64,000 nucleotides of DNA from Dipteronia dyeriana (GCA_032871835.1 CM065299.1:47318706-47382705), one strand, 5' to 3'; shown: positions 10,930 through 21,845, counted from the stretch's first letter. Notes: generated from the sequence alone by a model not told the origin. Made by a program: numbers and translations.

Positions 10930-11673
10930 TTACCTGAAGAAAAAAAAAATTGATTTGTAAAAAAAAATGTAAGATTTTAAGTTTTTCAAAACATTTCCAG
11001 AATTTCTAAACATTTCACGTTTTTTGAGGTATAAACTTGAAATTATATTTTAAATCTCTGTAAACATCTCAAGATTTCAAGTTTTATCAACGTTTCGAAT
11101 TTTATAATAGATTTCAAGTTTTGTTTTGAGTTTTTATAGAACATTTCAAGTTTACGAATAAGTGAAACTTGAAATGTTCTGGAAAAAAACGTGAAACTTA
11201 ATATTTAATTCTTCACAAAACCACATAACATTAATGCAATAACATTAAAATCATGTTAAAATAACTGTTTCAAAATCAAACTAACAGAAATTGAAGATAT
11301 TTACACACCTTCAACCGATTTAAAGCAAATAGGAAAACTTGTTCTCAAACCTTCAAACCTTTAACACTTCAAACCTTCAAATCTTCAACAATGGTGTGCT
11401 CCTGTTCGATTTGTAGGATACAACAATATCCACTGTCTTCGATTTGCAAAAGAAGAAGAAGACGGTCAAAGAAGAAGATGAGAAGAGCGGTCAAAGAAGA
11501 TGAGAAAAAAAAAATTAAAACAACTTAGAAAATTAATTTTAGGGGTATTTCGGTATTTTATGGATATACATTGAAATTATTTTCAAAAAATGGTTATTAA
11601 CAATTATATTTCCGTTTGTGGTTAAAAACGAATTTTCTATGTTACATGCGGTCAATTTTTACAATTTTCACTC

Positions 11674-12524
11674 ATTTAAATGTTTTAAATATTTATTTAT
11701 TTATTTAATAATAATAATTTGATTTTATATAAAACATACCTATCCAACACCATTATACCAAATAGAGGACATAATTATTTGGACTCTATTTCAAGTTACA
11801 CCAAAGGGAAGAAAGTACTAAATTAATCTAATCCGAATCTCATCTAATCCCCAAACAATAATCTTATCAAAAAAATTGACAACCAGCATAGACATTTGAG
11901 TCATTGACCCATGATTTGCCTTGTTACCACACACCCAAATGGTCACTATAACAGGACCTGTCCAAAAGCTAAGCTAAATTTAGCATTTGAAAGAGAGAGA
12001 GAATCCTAAAATTTCGAAGAATGTTTGGTTGGATTGACAAGAAACAAAGCACTGCCATTGAATCAACGAAACTTCTGCATAAAACAGCATTTCCCTCGCT
12101 TGATCGTCCCTTTTCACAACACCTCCACCCACATTACCCTTTTGTCAAATAAAACATTTTTACATGTTTTTGAACCACTTTTTCTTTTCTTCATTTTTGC
12201 TTTTTTGAATTCCAGTTCAACTTCACCTTCAAAGAATATTTATTCATATCTACTTTTTGAACTGGAATTGAATCCAATTTTTTTTCTTCTTTCTTTTCCA
12301 AGAAAATAAAAATCTGAATTTTACCCTGCATGAGTCGCTGGATTCCTGCTTCCCTGCAAGTTTTCTATCAAAGGTGAAAAATAATATTCATATTTTTCAA
12401 ACCCGAACAAAATTTAATTAGAGTAAATAAATTAACTTTGTTTTTTTGTTTACTTTGTTTCCAGATTTGAAGGCTGATGTATTTTTTATTTCTTTAGAGC
12501 TATAATACACTTAGACCATATAAA
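11674..12524 (+). promoter_or_regulatory. Upstream region and probable 5' UTR of the RIC gene
   Basis: No coding feature is supported. A GA-rich tract (GAAAGAGAGAGAGAATCC, about 11988-12005) and pyrimidine-rich sequence precede the gene. A plausible 5'-UTR intron runs from AAAG|GTGAAAAAT near 12374 to TTTCCAG|ATTTGAAGG near 12465. The open frame 12025-12309 is composed of pyrimidine-rich leader sequence, has no domain and is not on a credible coding path. The transcription start cannot be fixed by eye. Confidence 0.4.
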
Positions 12525-13582
12525 ATGTCAAACCATAAGATGAAAGGCCTTTTAAAAGGCCTGAGATACATATCTCAAATGTTTGGTATGCTGTTCTTCC
12601 TCTAACGATCAATTGCACCATTTATCATACAAATTTCCGAGGAATTTATCGGCAAAAACAAGTGTTACAATGAAACTGAGAAAATTGCCATTGATGTTGC
12701 AGAAAATGAAAAGGAGGCTGATATGCAGATTGGTTTCCCCACAGATGTAAAGCATGTAGCCCACATTGGATGGGATGGTCCATCCGTAAATTCACCAAGC
12801 TGGGTAAATTTTCAGCTTCATTTTCCACTACAATTTCTAGTAACTCTGGGTTTTTTTTTTTAATCACAAAGTCTCATGCATCATGGAGACCATATTTTAT
12901 CTTTTGCAGATGAATGAATTTAAAGCCGCACCAGGATTCCAATCACAACCCTTAGGTGATCCAGGAGAAATTAAGGATGAATCTGAAATCCAATGGGTTT
13001 CGGAAGGTATGATAATGCTTGGAATTGTTACTGCAATATGGTATCAGAGCTTTTTATACCTCAAAATCCTACCTGTCGGAATAATAATAATAATAATAAT
13101 AATACAGCGTTAGTATAAATTGTGTAGATTCAACTCGGAGAAGAAACCAAAATGGTCCAGGCAAAGAGGTGCAAGAAATGCCAAAGTCATCCAGACGCCA
13201 TGCGTCAACAGGGTCCTCGACCGAGAACCCGAATGGAGAAAAAACAGAGAAAACAAAGTCAAGAAGGTCATCGAAATCACACAAAGAGGGTTCAGAATCT
13301 ACCAAATCCAAGCAGCCCAAAGAGTCAAGCCAAGTTGGGGAGCCGTCCACCAAGCTACCTGACCTTCCCAAAAAATCACGGCGGAAGAAATCCAAAGACT
13401 CCGGGGATGGGGGATCGTCAAGATCTTCAAGGTCTAGGAGAGCTAATGCATCCAAGTCATCGGATACAGTACCGGAAGAATCCGGGTCGGTATCCAAAGG
13501 CAATGAGCAAGAGCTAGCTCAAGCTCCAGGTTTAAATTCTTCCGTGGGAGTGGAAGAGAAGGGATTCATTGAGATATATTGA
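12525..13582 (+). CDS. RIC: ROP-interactive CRIB-motif protein (RIC6/RIC7-like), 4 exons
   Basis: A plant ROP GTPase effector: the CRIB motif binds GTP-loaded ROP/Rac at the plasma membrane and links it to polar growth and cytoskeletal or membrane traffic. Exons are 12525-12585, 12703-12803, 12910-13006 and 13128-13582; all introns are GT-AG and the phases join, giving 237 residues. Residues 1-20 are MSNHKMKGLLKGLRYISQMF, a basic/amphipathic leader typical of this family. CRIB is at about residues 29-44 (IGFPTDVKHVAHIGWDG), followed by SPSWMNEF, the usual continuation. Exon 4 (about 150 residues) is Ser/Lys/Glu-rich, low complexity and probably disordered, with RRKKSK-type basic clusters. The first ATG is chosen because the leader peptide starts there; Met6 is possible. 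A TAA/ATA microsatellite lies in intron 3. Family assignment is firm; the paralogue number is inferred from the neighbouring LRR gene. Confidence 0.88.
13080..13103. repeat. (ATA)n microsatellite in RIC intron 3
   Basis: Eight tandem AAT/ATA triplets lie 25 bp upstream of the exon 4 acceptor (TTGTGTAG|ATTCAACTC), where length changes could affect the polypyrimidine tract and branch region. Confidence 0.95.
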
Positions 13583-14639
13583 GAAATTTGTTGCAATATA
13601 AATTTTGATTAGTTTTGAGACCAAACAAATACATAATATAAATTTTTTTAAAAAAAAAATCACACCACTGACAGCCCTGTATGATCAAACTATGGTACAT
13701 ATTCAATTATTGGAATTCATTCATTTTTTTCCTCCAAGAAAGGAGAGTTCTTTTTCTAAGCTTATATGTTCATGTTACATGCACTAAAATTCTGAATTAG
13801 TAGTCAAATCTGATGAATTGGACTGTCAATCATATGACCATGATAATAATGATCATACCCCAATATGAGACTTGAAGTTGAGCTGTTATTTTTGTCTTTA
13901 CCTGGACCAAGGATGCTCTGCTTCTTTTTTTTCGTTTAAAACTTCATCATTTCATTTGTTATTAATTGTTTGCTTCAATCACAAGCCACCATTTTTTTTT
14001 GTACATAAAATGCCAGTGGTCCAACCAAACCATTATTAGATTACATCAGCCCAAGTACCCTGGAGTTCAAAAAAAAAAAAAAATTTCTTCTTCTTTTTAA
14101 CTTTATCATATTTATACCCCTCAAAATTCATCACTAAAACCTGTACATTTTATAAAACTGTTATGTATCTTCTTGTTTTCTTTTAATTAATACTATAACC
14201 ACTAATATATGGTTGTGTCTATCCCAAAAATCAGATATGGCATGTGCATATGTGATAACGTGAGTGAAACAGAAATAAAAGAATAGTTTCCAGCAGAAGT
14301 TGATAATTACTCAAAATATTGAAATAAGTTAAAACAGATTCAGAAAAAATGGAAGATAGTTCATAAGAATTAGGCTACTAGCCCAAATACCAAATACCCA
14401 CAAACCTGAGAAACCAATTAGAGCTCAAAATTCTCCAGATCAATTAGATTTAGAAGCTCATATAGATGCAGTAACTAAAATATATGCACTTGTCCCTAAA
14501 AAAAGAAAAAAAAAACCATAATTACATATTTTCCCATACCCTTTTCAAACTTTTTTAAATCACCAAAAATCTCAAATCCAAGTCAGTATAAATTGTTGTT
14601 TCTATCAACTAAATCACTGTTTACCAATCCTGAGAAAAA
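13583..14639. other. Intergenic region between two convergent genes
   Basis: It holds the 3' UTRs of the RIC gene (rightward) and the LRR gene (leftward). It is AT-rich, with A or T runs at about 13986, 14069-14084 and 14504, but I could not single out polyadenylation signals. The open frames on the plus strand at 13605-13787 and 14593-14988 are not supported; the latter is mostly antisense to the LRR gene. Confidence 0.5.
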
Positions 14640-16034
14640 TTATCCAGCTAAGACAATTAAAACCCCAAAAAACCTAAGCAGTAAAGAAGATAGAAACAGC
14701 GTTGAAGAAGAAGAAACCCCATTGATCAGCACTGCAATTGGAAAATCTGGTGCTCTGCAGAGCTTCAATTGCCCCAAGATCCCATTAGTGGTGAGTTCAT
14801 CATCAATACACAAATCTGGGTTGCCCTTCAACTTCAATTTTGCTCCAACTTTTGAAGTAAACTTGGAAGAAAATGGGACTCTACCACTCAAATTGTTGTT
14901 CTCCAGATTGATTTCACTCAGAAAATCCAAAACCCCAAACTCCTCAGGCACACTCCCCTGTAGACTGTTGTTATCCAGCCCCAGATAACACAACTTCTTC
15001 AAATGCAGCCCCATTGAAGATGGAATAGTCCCAACCAATCCTATCCCAGAAAATCCTATCCCCAAAATACCCTTGAGATTCTCCCATATTTCCGGGAGTT
15101 GGCCTCCTAATGCATTCCCACTCAAAAACACTCGTCTCAAACTGGACATCTGACCCAAAAACAGAGGAACTCCGAAATTACCAAACCGGTTAAAACTCAA
15201 GTCCAGAAACTCCAGACTCTGCAAGAAACCAAAACTCTCCGGAATTTTACCACAAAAGCTATTGTAACTCAAGTCAAGCTTCAACAATAGGGAAAGATTA
15301 CCCAGCCCTTCAGGGACATTTCCGGTAAAAAAGTTTTGACTTAAATCAAGAATCCTCAGTTTCTTCAACTTAGCAAGGCTCAAGGAAACCCCACCACTTA
15401 ATTTGTTCCTAGATAGTGTAACCTCTTCGAGACCCACCAAACCGCCAACTTTATCTGGGACGGTCCCATAAACACCATTTCCAATCAAAACCAACCTCCT
15501 CAGATTGGTAAAATTACCAATAATGCCACCAAGAGAGCCAACCAAAGATGGGTTCTCAATAAACACCAGCTCCTCTAGACTCGACCCGAAACTAGCTGGA
15601 ACGTTTTCAGGGAACGAAACGGGAGTCCCAGTGAAACATCCATAGAAGAAGAGCTTGCGCAGATACTTAAAGGAGGTGAAGAGAAGAGGACTGATAGCAG
15701 AGTTGGGAGTACAAGGTGGGTTCGGAGAAGAGTCCGAAACGTACCCGAAATTGAGTTCGGTGATGTGAACCGTTTCGGCTTGAAACAGGACTGTTCCATT
15801 GGTGGTGGGTTCGGCGAAGTAGTCGCAAACAACGCCGTGTGGGGACGAGGAGCAGAGGTCGTCCGGGAAAAATGAACGCCAAGGAATGGTTGGGTTGACG
15901 GCGTCGAGCACTTGATAGACCGAATCTTGCTCAAGCAATTCGAGAACCGGTTGTTGGCTCGAGAGGACGGAAATCGACAAGAGGGCAGTGAAGAAAATGG
16001 ATGCAAACCCAGTAAAACGAGAAGAGACGACCAT
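14640..16034 (-). CDS. Kinase-less LRR receptor-like protein (At4g28560 / PII-2 type), single exon
   Basis: A secreted or membrane-anchored leucine-rich-repeat protein of 464 residues without a kinase. Residues 1-26 form a signal peptide (hydrophobic FASIFFTALLSISVL). Residues 50-72 carry a cysteine-containing LRR N-cap (PWRSFFPDDLCSSSPHGVVC). HITELNFGYVSD at 90-101 is characteristic of this plant subfamily. About ten 23-24-residue LRRs follow from about 125 to 400 (for example LRILDLSQNFFTGNVP and LEFLDLSFNRFGNFGVP), then GNPDLC. The C-terminus is a Ser-rich stretch and a hydrophobic tail (441-464) with no cytoplasmic domain, suggesting a GPI signal or a single tail anchor. The start is the first ATG in the frame and directly precedes the signal peptide. 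No intron is needed. It resembles proteins annotated PII-2-like or RLP29-like. The ligand is unknown. Confidence 0.9.
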   Translation of the reverse strand: MVVSSRFTGFASIFFTALLSISVLSSQQPVLELLEQDSVYQVLDAVNPTIPWRSFFPDDLCSSSPHGVVCDYFAEPTTNGTVLFQAETVHITELNFGYVSDSSPNPPCTPNSAISPLLFTSFKYLRKLFFYGCFTGTPVSFPENVPASFGSSLEELVFIENPSLVGSLGGIIGNFTNLRRLVLIGNGVYGTVPDKVGGLVGLEEVTLSRNKLSGGVSLSLAKLKKLRILDLSQNFFTGNVPEGLGNLSLLLKLDLSYNSFCGKIPESFGFLQSLEFLDLSFNRFGNFGVPLFLGQMSSLRRVFLSGNALGGQLPEIWENLKGILGIGFSGIGLVGTIPSSMGLHLKKLCYLGLDNNSLQGSVPEEFGVLDFLSEINLENNNLSGRVPFSSKFTSKVGAKLKLKGNPDLCIDDELTTNGILGQLKLCRAPDFPIAVLINGVSSSSTLFLSSLLLRFFGVLIVLAG

Positions 16035-16379
16035 TTTTTGCTTTTGGTAGGGACTAGGGAAGAGTGGTGGTGGTGGGTGTTTGTTTTGTTCTGTAGGGTT
16101 CTGTCGGGGGAAGTTTTCGGAGGATCTTTTTCTTTCGGAGAGAGAGAAATTACTGCAACGGTGATAAAGGTGTGTTGTGGTAGGTTGTTGGGTTCATACT
16201 CATAGTCTCATGGACCTATAGAAGTAATAGAGACTGTGTTGGGTCGTCTGATTTGCATGTTGGGTTTTGCCGATTTTAAATGCTTTGTGAAAGTACAGAA
16301 ATGGGCTTGTATGGGAGTGTGATGGTTGGTGAATAGAGACATTGACCCTATAATCACGATATTACATGGAGATAATAGG
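16035..16379 (-). promoter_or_regulatory. 5' UTR and promoter side of the LRR gene
   Basis: Read leftwards into the gene, this stretch has a CT/GA-rich tract (GGAGAGAGAGAAATTACTGC near 16137), as is common in plant 5' leaders. I could not identify a convincing TATA box. It ends at the MITE boundary at 16380, so the proximal promoter available to the gene is about 350 bp before transposon DNA begins. Confidence 0.4.
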
Positions 16380-16738
16380 TAAGGCTAATAATTCGGGTTC
16401 ATGGGTCGGGTTGACTTCAACCCGATACGATCTATATATTATTAACCTTAACCAGATATGATCCGTTTAATTAAACGGGTTAACATTTTGAAACCTGACA
16501 CGATCCGTTTAACTAAACGGGTCATACGGGTTGACCCGTAACGCGTTTAATAATCTGATCGGGTCATGATGGGTCTGGTTTGACCCGTTTAATCCATTTA
16601 ACCTGAACCCCCGATTGTCTAACATATTTTAGAAAAATCATATTAAATTTGTAATTTTCCAACTTGCAACAAATACATCCGACCTATATAGAGTAATAGT
16701 TTTAAATAATCTAATCCAATCAAATCTAATACCATCAA

Positions 16739-16784
<46 letters not shown>

Positions 16785-16975
16785 CCATCAAATAATGCAA
16801 CAAATATATAATTAAATACAGTCATACCAAAAGGCAAAAACAACCATCCATAGTCAAAACAAAATTATTGATTGGTGTTGAAACAGTGAAACCTAAAGAA
16901 TGGTTACCAAAAGAATGATATAGTATGTAAAAATTCATTTGTAACCCTTGTAATAATGATAATTATAAATATATC
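16380..16975. mobile_element. hAT-like MITE, left half (split by Gypsy-2)
   Basis: It starts TAAGGCTAATAATTCGGGTT. The matching right end lies at 29173 (AATTTTACCGGCTCTAG). An 8-bp near-identical flank, ATAATAGG (16372-16379) and GTAATAGG (29174-29181), fits the hAT target duplication. The body carries palindromic phrases (CCGTTTAATTAAACGG, CGGGTTGACCCGT). It contains a (TA)n run at 16742-16780. The complete Gypsy element at 16976-28977 interrupts it. Confidence 0.55.
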
Positions 16976-17859
16976 TGTCGTATGTGAATTTTACCAAGCA
17001 TACACGTCATTGACAGGAAGGAGAAAATAACCAGGTGGACGCCCAAATGGGCACTCAGGAAATATCCTACGAGGCATCATTAAAGAGAAAAAAAGCCCGA
17101 GTAAGCATATATAGAATGATACCTACTCGGGATCAGTTAACAACACTCGGGACTGGTTGAACAAGGCTTCTACTCGGGCTCAAACGGCGCTACTCGGGAC
17201 CATTAGGTATTACTATTACTCGGGAATAAATACGACTCGATTAAGAACTTGGTGCTTATTTCATACGGATTAAGTCATTAAATACGCGAAGATATCCATC
17301 AGGAAGGAATCCCAAATAAAATGGAACATTAAGTTAGAAGAGTCCCCAATCAGGAAATAACTTGATTTCTTTATGAAGACTACATTCTTATAAGGAAACA
17401 AGTCCAAATTGAACTACACTACTAGAATCCCACTCGATTTCCATAAGAGACTCCGAAACAAGAAAGAAGACAAATCAACCTCAAGCAAGTAACCGAATCA
17501 CAATTAAATACAAAGATCTTGTATTACTTGTACAAAGCAGATTAGGGTTCTATAAGCATATAAATAGACCCATAATCCGGCTCCAAAAGATATAGGCAAT
17601 ATAGCATGCACAACAAGCAATCATAGCAAATATAGAGAGAAAAAAGAGAGATCGAGAGCTTGTAAACATCATATTTTCATAGTGGATTTTGGCTTGGTTG
17701 ATCCTTCAACCACCCTTGGATGTTTCTCCGGTTATCGGAGTTTTACCACGTAAAACTTTTGTCTTTGTTACTCTCTCTGAATCTCTTTCTCTTTGAATTA
17801 ATAGCCGAAATCCGATGCTTGTTGGCTTTTCTGACGTAATCCAGAAATCAACGTCAACA
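16976..17859 (+). repeat. Gypsy-2 5' LTR
   Basis: 884 bp, TGTCGTATGTG to CGTCAACA. It contains the element's promoter: TATAAATA at 17559-17566, about 300 bp from the LTR end. Several copies of ACTCGGG lie in the U3 part (17120-17222) and may be enhancer-like repeats. Confidence 0.95.
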
Positions 17860-17860
17860 A

Positions 17861-17880
17861 TTAGCGCTAGAAGGAGGGGG
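17861..17880 (+). other. Gypsy-2 primer-binding site
   Basis: TTAGCGCTAGAAGGAGGGGG begins 2 bp after the LTR. The inverted copy in Gypsy-3 (42375-42396) reads TGGCGCTAGAAGGAGGGG, so the TGG start has decayed to TTA here. I do not name the primer tRNA. Confidence 0.75.
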
Positions 17881-17908
17881 GCGAACCTCCGAACTTGTTA
17901 AAAGCAAT

Positions 17909-19515
17909 GGCAGGATCAGAAGTAGTTCAGGGAATGGCCAAAAATCAGCAGGCAATTTCCATATTGGCAATACGTCACAAGATCCTGCAGCAAACACAGA
18001 AAACCAACCTACGCACCTGGTGGGGATCCAGCAAGTTCCTCCAACCAGTAGAGATCTTACGCTACGTTTCCAAGAGGCCTTGTAGCAAGGGAAGGGATTG
18101 ATCTACTGGCTGCAGGAGCATATACTCTCAATCCTCCACCCGCAAGGCTCCGTTCGATGGTGGTTGGGCCAGGAATAAGTATGCCAGAAACCAGAAGGAA
18201 CTCTTCCCCAATCAACCCGGCTTGACAGAAAACACTTGAAGAAGAACATCACTAGAGGCTGGGCCACAATCAAACAGTATGTGCCAGACATCGTAAATAC
18301 GACCGGCACAGAGGTCGATCATCATCAGACGACAGTGATCAACACCATCGCAAACGTCATCATGGAGTCACACGAGAGGACAGACATCAGAGTGAAGAGT
18401 CTGAGGAAAGAATGACGATAACCCAACGGTTTAACCATCGGGAAAGTCAGATGGGGGACAGAGATGTCACGATCCAGAGCCTAACTCGAGAAGTTGAGAA
18501 TAACAGGCGACAGATGGAGGCACTGGTCAGACATTATAGCTGTAACGATCTATCTGACGATGACTCTGACAGTCCATTCACTAGGGAGATTTTACGGACC
18601 CCTTTCCCAGAAATATTCAGGATGCCCCATGTGGAGCAATTCAAAAAAGATACAGATCCAAAGGAGCACGTTAGACGCTATAAAGTATCATGGCTCAATA
18701 TGCCTGCAGTGACCCCTTATTGTGTCTCAACTTTCCGCAAACACTGGGGGACAAAGGGTCAAGATGGTTCGAAAGACTACCCCCGACGAGCATTCGAAAT
18801 TTCAGCGAACTGAGCAGGAGCTTATCAAGGCAATTTATGAGCAATGTTCACAGGAAGAAGTCGGTGGCCTACCTCTCTCAAATAAAGCAAGGGAAGGACG
18901 AGTAATTAAAAAAGTACTTGGGCCGGTTCGGCCAAGCAGTATCAGAAATTGGCAGTGCTAATGATGAAGCAATTATTGATGCCTTCACCAATAACTTGCA
19001 GAATGAACGACTGCCCTTTGATTTGAGAAGAGCACGACTAACTAAGTATGCTGACATGATGGATATAGCAGGAGGATACGCTCTGGCCAAGGAGGAAGAG
19101 TTAGCTACAGGAGGAAGCTATATGCATGGAGGAAAGCCCAAACAGAAGAATACCGAATCCAAGGGGCAGAATCAAAATGAAAAACGGAAAAGGAACTGCA
19201 AGGAGAAAAACAAGGATGAGGGTAATGGGCTCAACGTCGAACGGTCCACAGAGAAATACCGAGGCAGATATACCAATTACACCTCTTCAGAAAAAACAAG
19301 AAGAAATTTTAGCCATCTTGGAAGAGAAGAATATGGTGCAAGAGCCGCTGCGACAATCACAGTTCGCCCGGAGAGATATAACCAAGTATTGTAGGTTTCA
19401 CAAAGAAACTGGGCATGAGACTTCAATGTGTTTTCAGCTCAGAGATTACATAGAGACTCTTATTAGGGAAGGGCACCTGCGGGATGTAATCTTGAAAAAA
19501 GATGAGAGATCATAA
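17909..19515 (+). pseudogene. Gypsy-2 gag, frameshifted
   Basis: Gag (capsid and nucleocapsid) would form the cytoplasmic particle. The capsid core is readable in pieces: PFPEIFRMPHVEQFKKDTDP with HVRRYK (18600-18685), then after a frameshift MAQYACSDPLLCLNFPQTLG, WFERLPP, LSRQFMSNVHRKKS and LSQIKQGKDE (18690-18905), and after a stop FGQAVSEIGSANDEAII and LPFDLRRARLTKYADMMD (18918-19070). The C-terminal part has KYCRFHKETGHETSMCFQL (19386-19442), a CCHC-like knuckle. A one-base shift next to the start ATG, the frameshift near 18685 and the stop at 18903 (Ser in Gypsy-3) disable it. Confidence 0.85.
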
Positions 19516-19689
19516 ACTAAGAAAGAAGTCAAGGTTGATCACAACCCGGGTCAAAATTAAAGAACCAGCCCCGAAGCCAATCAAGTAATACATACAATTT
19601 TTAGAGGACCCTCTACTGGGAGAAGCAACCGAGAACGAACTCAGGAAATCAGAGAAGCAATAGAAGCAAGGAATAACTTCGACGTAAAC

Positions 19690-20186
19690 TCGGTTGAGCC
19701 AGACCTGAAAAGGGTAAAGGAAGGATGGGACCCAATAGTCTTTACAGAGGCAGATTCCCATGGCGTCGATGTTCGACCTAATGACGCTTTGGTTATAAGT
19801 GCCCAGATTGGCCATAGGGAAGTCCAAAGAATTTTAATAGATAATGGGAGTTCAGCAGACATCGTAAGCGTTGCCGTGTACGACCAACTAAGACTAGACC
19901 GAAAAGATTTACAGCATTTCCATACTCCATTAAGAGGGTTTGGGGGGGGGGGGGGATAGAGGTCAGGTCACTCAGGACGGTAAAATTACCCGTGAAGATC
20001 GGAACGACACCATGCCAGAGGACTGTCCTGCTCGACTTCTTGGTAGTTGACTTGGATAATTGGCCGTACAATGCATTATTGGGCCGGCCATTCCTGAATA
20101 AAACAAGAGCCGTGACGGCCACTTATGCATTAATGATCAAGTTCTTGACAGAACAATGGGTTGGGATAGTCAAGGGATCTCAATAG
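19690..20186 (+). pseudogene. Gypsy-2 aspartic protease
   Basis: The retroviral-type protease cleaves Gag-Pol. The catalytic motif is seen as RILIDNGSSADI (19829-19866) in one frame. The partner half VKIGTTPCQRTVLLDFLVVD and WPYNALLGRPFL (19990-20095) is in another. Between them a run of 14 G (19942-19955) replaces the short G run expected from the inverted copy (GGA-TTC-GGA-GGA) and breaks the frame. Confidence 0.85.
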
Positions 20187-20240
20187 ATGGCCTGAAGAGC
20201 AAACCTGTCAATATACAGAGACAAGCATGATGCTGAACAA

Positions 20241-21845
20241 GTGTGCACCATAATGCAACCAAATCAGTGTGAAGAATCCTTGTCATTCGAACTGGATCCA
20301 AGGGAGGGCTCGAATGAATATAAAACAGAATTGGTTGAAATAGTACTTGAAGAAGACAAACCGGACAAGAAAATCAAGATCGGGGCCAACTTGGATAGAA
20401 AAGTCAAGCAAGACTTGACCAATCTGCTTAGAGAGTACAAAGATGTATTCGCTTGGAGTCACGAAGATATGATCGAAATAGATGCCTGAGTAATATCCCA
20501 CCACCTCGCAGTTAGCCCGAATGAAAAACCGGTTATACAAAAGAGAAGATCGTTCAATCCTGAAAGAAGTTAAGCAATCAAACAATAGGTGGAAAAGCTA
20601 CTGGCAACTGGATCAATCAGAGAAGTCAACTACCCTCAGTTGGTCGCCAACGTAGTCCTCGTCCAGAAGAAAAATGGACAATGGAGGATGTTCGTAGATT
20701 TCACGGATCTAAACAAGGCATGTCTAAAGGATAGCTTCCCACTTCCAAGGATAGACCAGCTGGTGGATGCCACAGCAGGTCACGAATTGCTTAGCTTCAT
20801 GGACGCTTACTCGGGATACAATCAGATCCGGATGAACAAAGCTGATGAAGAAAAAACAGCTTTCACAACGGATCAGGGTTTATTTTGCTATGCAGTAATG
20901 CCCTTCGGTTTAAAAAATGCAAGTGCTACGTATCAAAGGTTGGTCAACAAAATCTTCACTCGGCAAATAGGAAGGAACATGGAAGTGTACATTGATGACA
21001 TGTTGACTAAAAGCGTCTCGGCATATGAGCATGCCCGGGACCTCCGAGAGACATTTGATGTTCTAAGAAGATACCAAATGAAATTAAACCCGAACAAATG
21101 TTTATTCGGAGTCCATTCGGGGAGATTCTTGGGTTTTCAAGTCCATCAAAGAGGAATCGAAGTTAATCCCGAGAAGATCCAGGCTTTGCAAGAAATGACC
21201 TCACCTAAAACATTGAAAGAGGTACAGCGCCTAACAGGGTGTTTAGCCTCCTTGAGAAGATCCATCTCAAGGGCTACAGACAGGTGCGCACCTTTCTTCA
21301 AGATAATCAAAAAAGGGAAAGGACTTAAAGAGTGCGAGCATGCATTCTTAAAAATAAAAAAGTACTTGGGACAAGCTCCAGTTCTCTCAAAACCGTAAAA
21401 AGGGGAAATACTTCAGCTGTATCTGTCAATAACCTAGCTTGCAGCAAGTTCAGTCTTAGTCAAAACAGAAGATGGAGTGCAAAAACTAGTGTATTATACC
21501 AGCAAGGCACTCGTACCGACCGAGACCAGGTACTCACAGGCAGAGAAGATGGCCTTAGCATTGGTTTCAATAGCAAAAAAGCTGAGACCATATTTTCAGG
21601 CCCATACAATCCAGGTTCTCACCAATTGCCCATTCAGACAAATTTTACAAAAACCAGAAATATCAGGAAGACTTACCAAATGGACAATCGAGCTAAGTGA
21701 ATTCGATATTCATTATGTCCCCAGAACATCCCTCAAAGGACAAGCTGTGGTAGACATCATAGCCGAATTCACAGAACCAAACCTGGAAGCAAAAAGACTC
21801 TTGGAAAAGAGTTTCCCATGGAAACTGTATGTTGATGGCTCTTAA
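20241..21845 (+). pseudogene. Gypsy-2 reverse transcriptase and RNase H
   Basis: RT copies the element RNA into DNA; RNase H degrades the template. A pre-RT linker KVKQDLTNLLREYKDVFAWS lies at 20400-20460. The long frame 20589-21398 holds the RT fingers and palm: VVLVQKKNGQWRMFVDFTDL, DSFPLPRIDQLVD, LLSFMDAYSGYNQI and the catalytic YIDDM at 20988-21002. The first RNase H-like segment follows in a shifted frame (21400-21800; VYYTSKALVPTETRYSQAEK, LTNCPFRQILQKP, WTIELSEFDIHYVPR). Stops at 20487-20489 and 20586-20588 and a frameshift near 21335-21400 inactivate it. Confidence 0.9.

Larger units (their letters stand above)
8594..11673. mobile_element. Mutator-like (MULE) deletion derivative
   Basis: The ends are imperfect inverted repeats. 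The left end begins GAGAAAATCAAAACGAGCC. The right end, read inverted from 11673, begins GAGTGAAAATTGTAAAAATT. Homology continues inwards for about 130 bp: AACCATATTTTTGAAAAATT on the left against AACCATTTTTTGAAAATAAT on the right. The flanks carry a 9-bp near-duplication, ATTTAAAAA (8585-8593) and ATTTAAATG (11674-11682), 7 of 9 identical and of the length Mutator elements make. Inside are a MuDR-type transposase-like start, a 155-bp tandem repeat and repeated ACTTGAAAT phrases. The absence of a catalytic domain makes it non-autonomous. AT richness weakens the TSD argument. Confidence 0.6.

Noticed and set aside
13069..13503. 144-codon minus-strand frame, Asp/Leu-rich
   Set aside because: It is antisense to RIC exon 4; the low-complexity Ser/Lys coding produces the Asp/Leu composition on the opposite strand.
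14593..14988. 131-codon plus-strand frame
   Set aside because: It is mostly antisense to the C-terminal part of the LRR gene, whose own frame is long and full of LRR motifs.
15575..16006. 143-codon minus-strand frame in another phase of the LRR gene
   Set aside because: It is an alternative-frame shadow of the LRR coding sequence, with no known motif.
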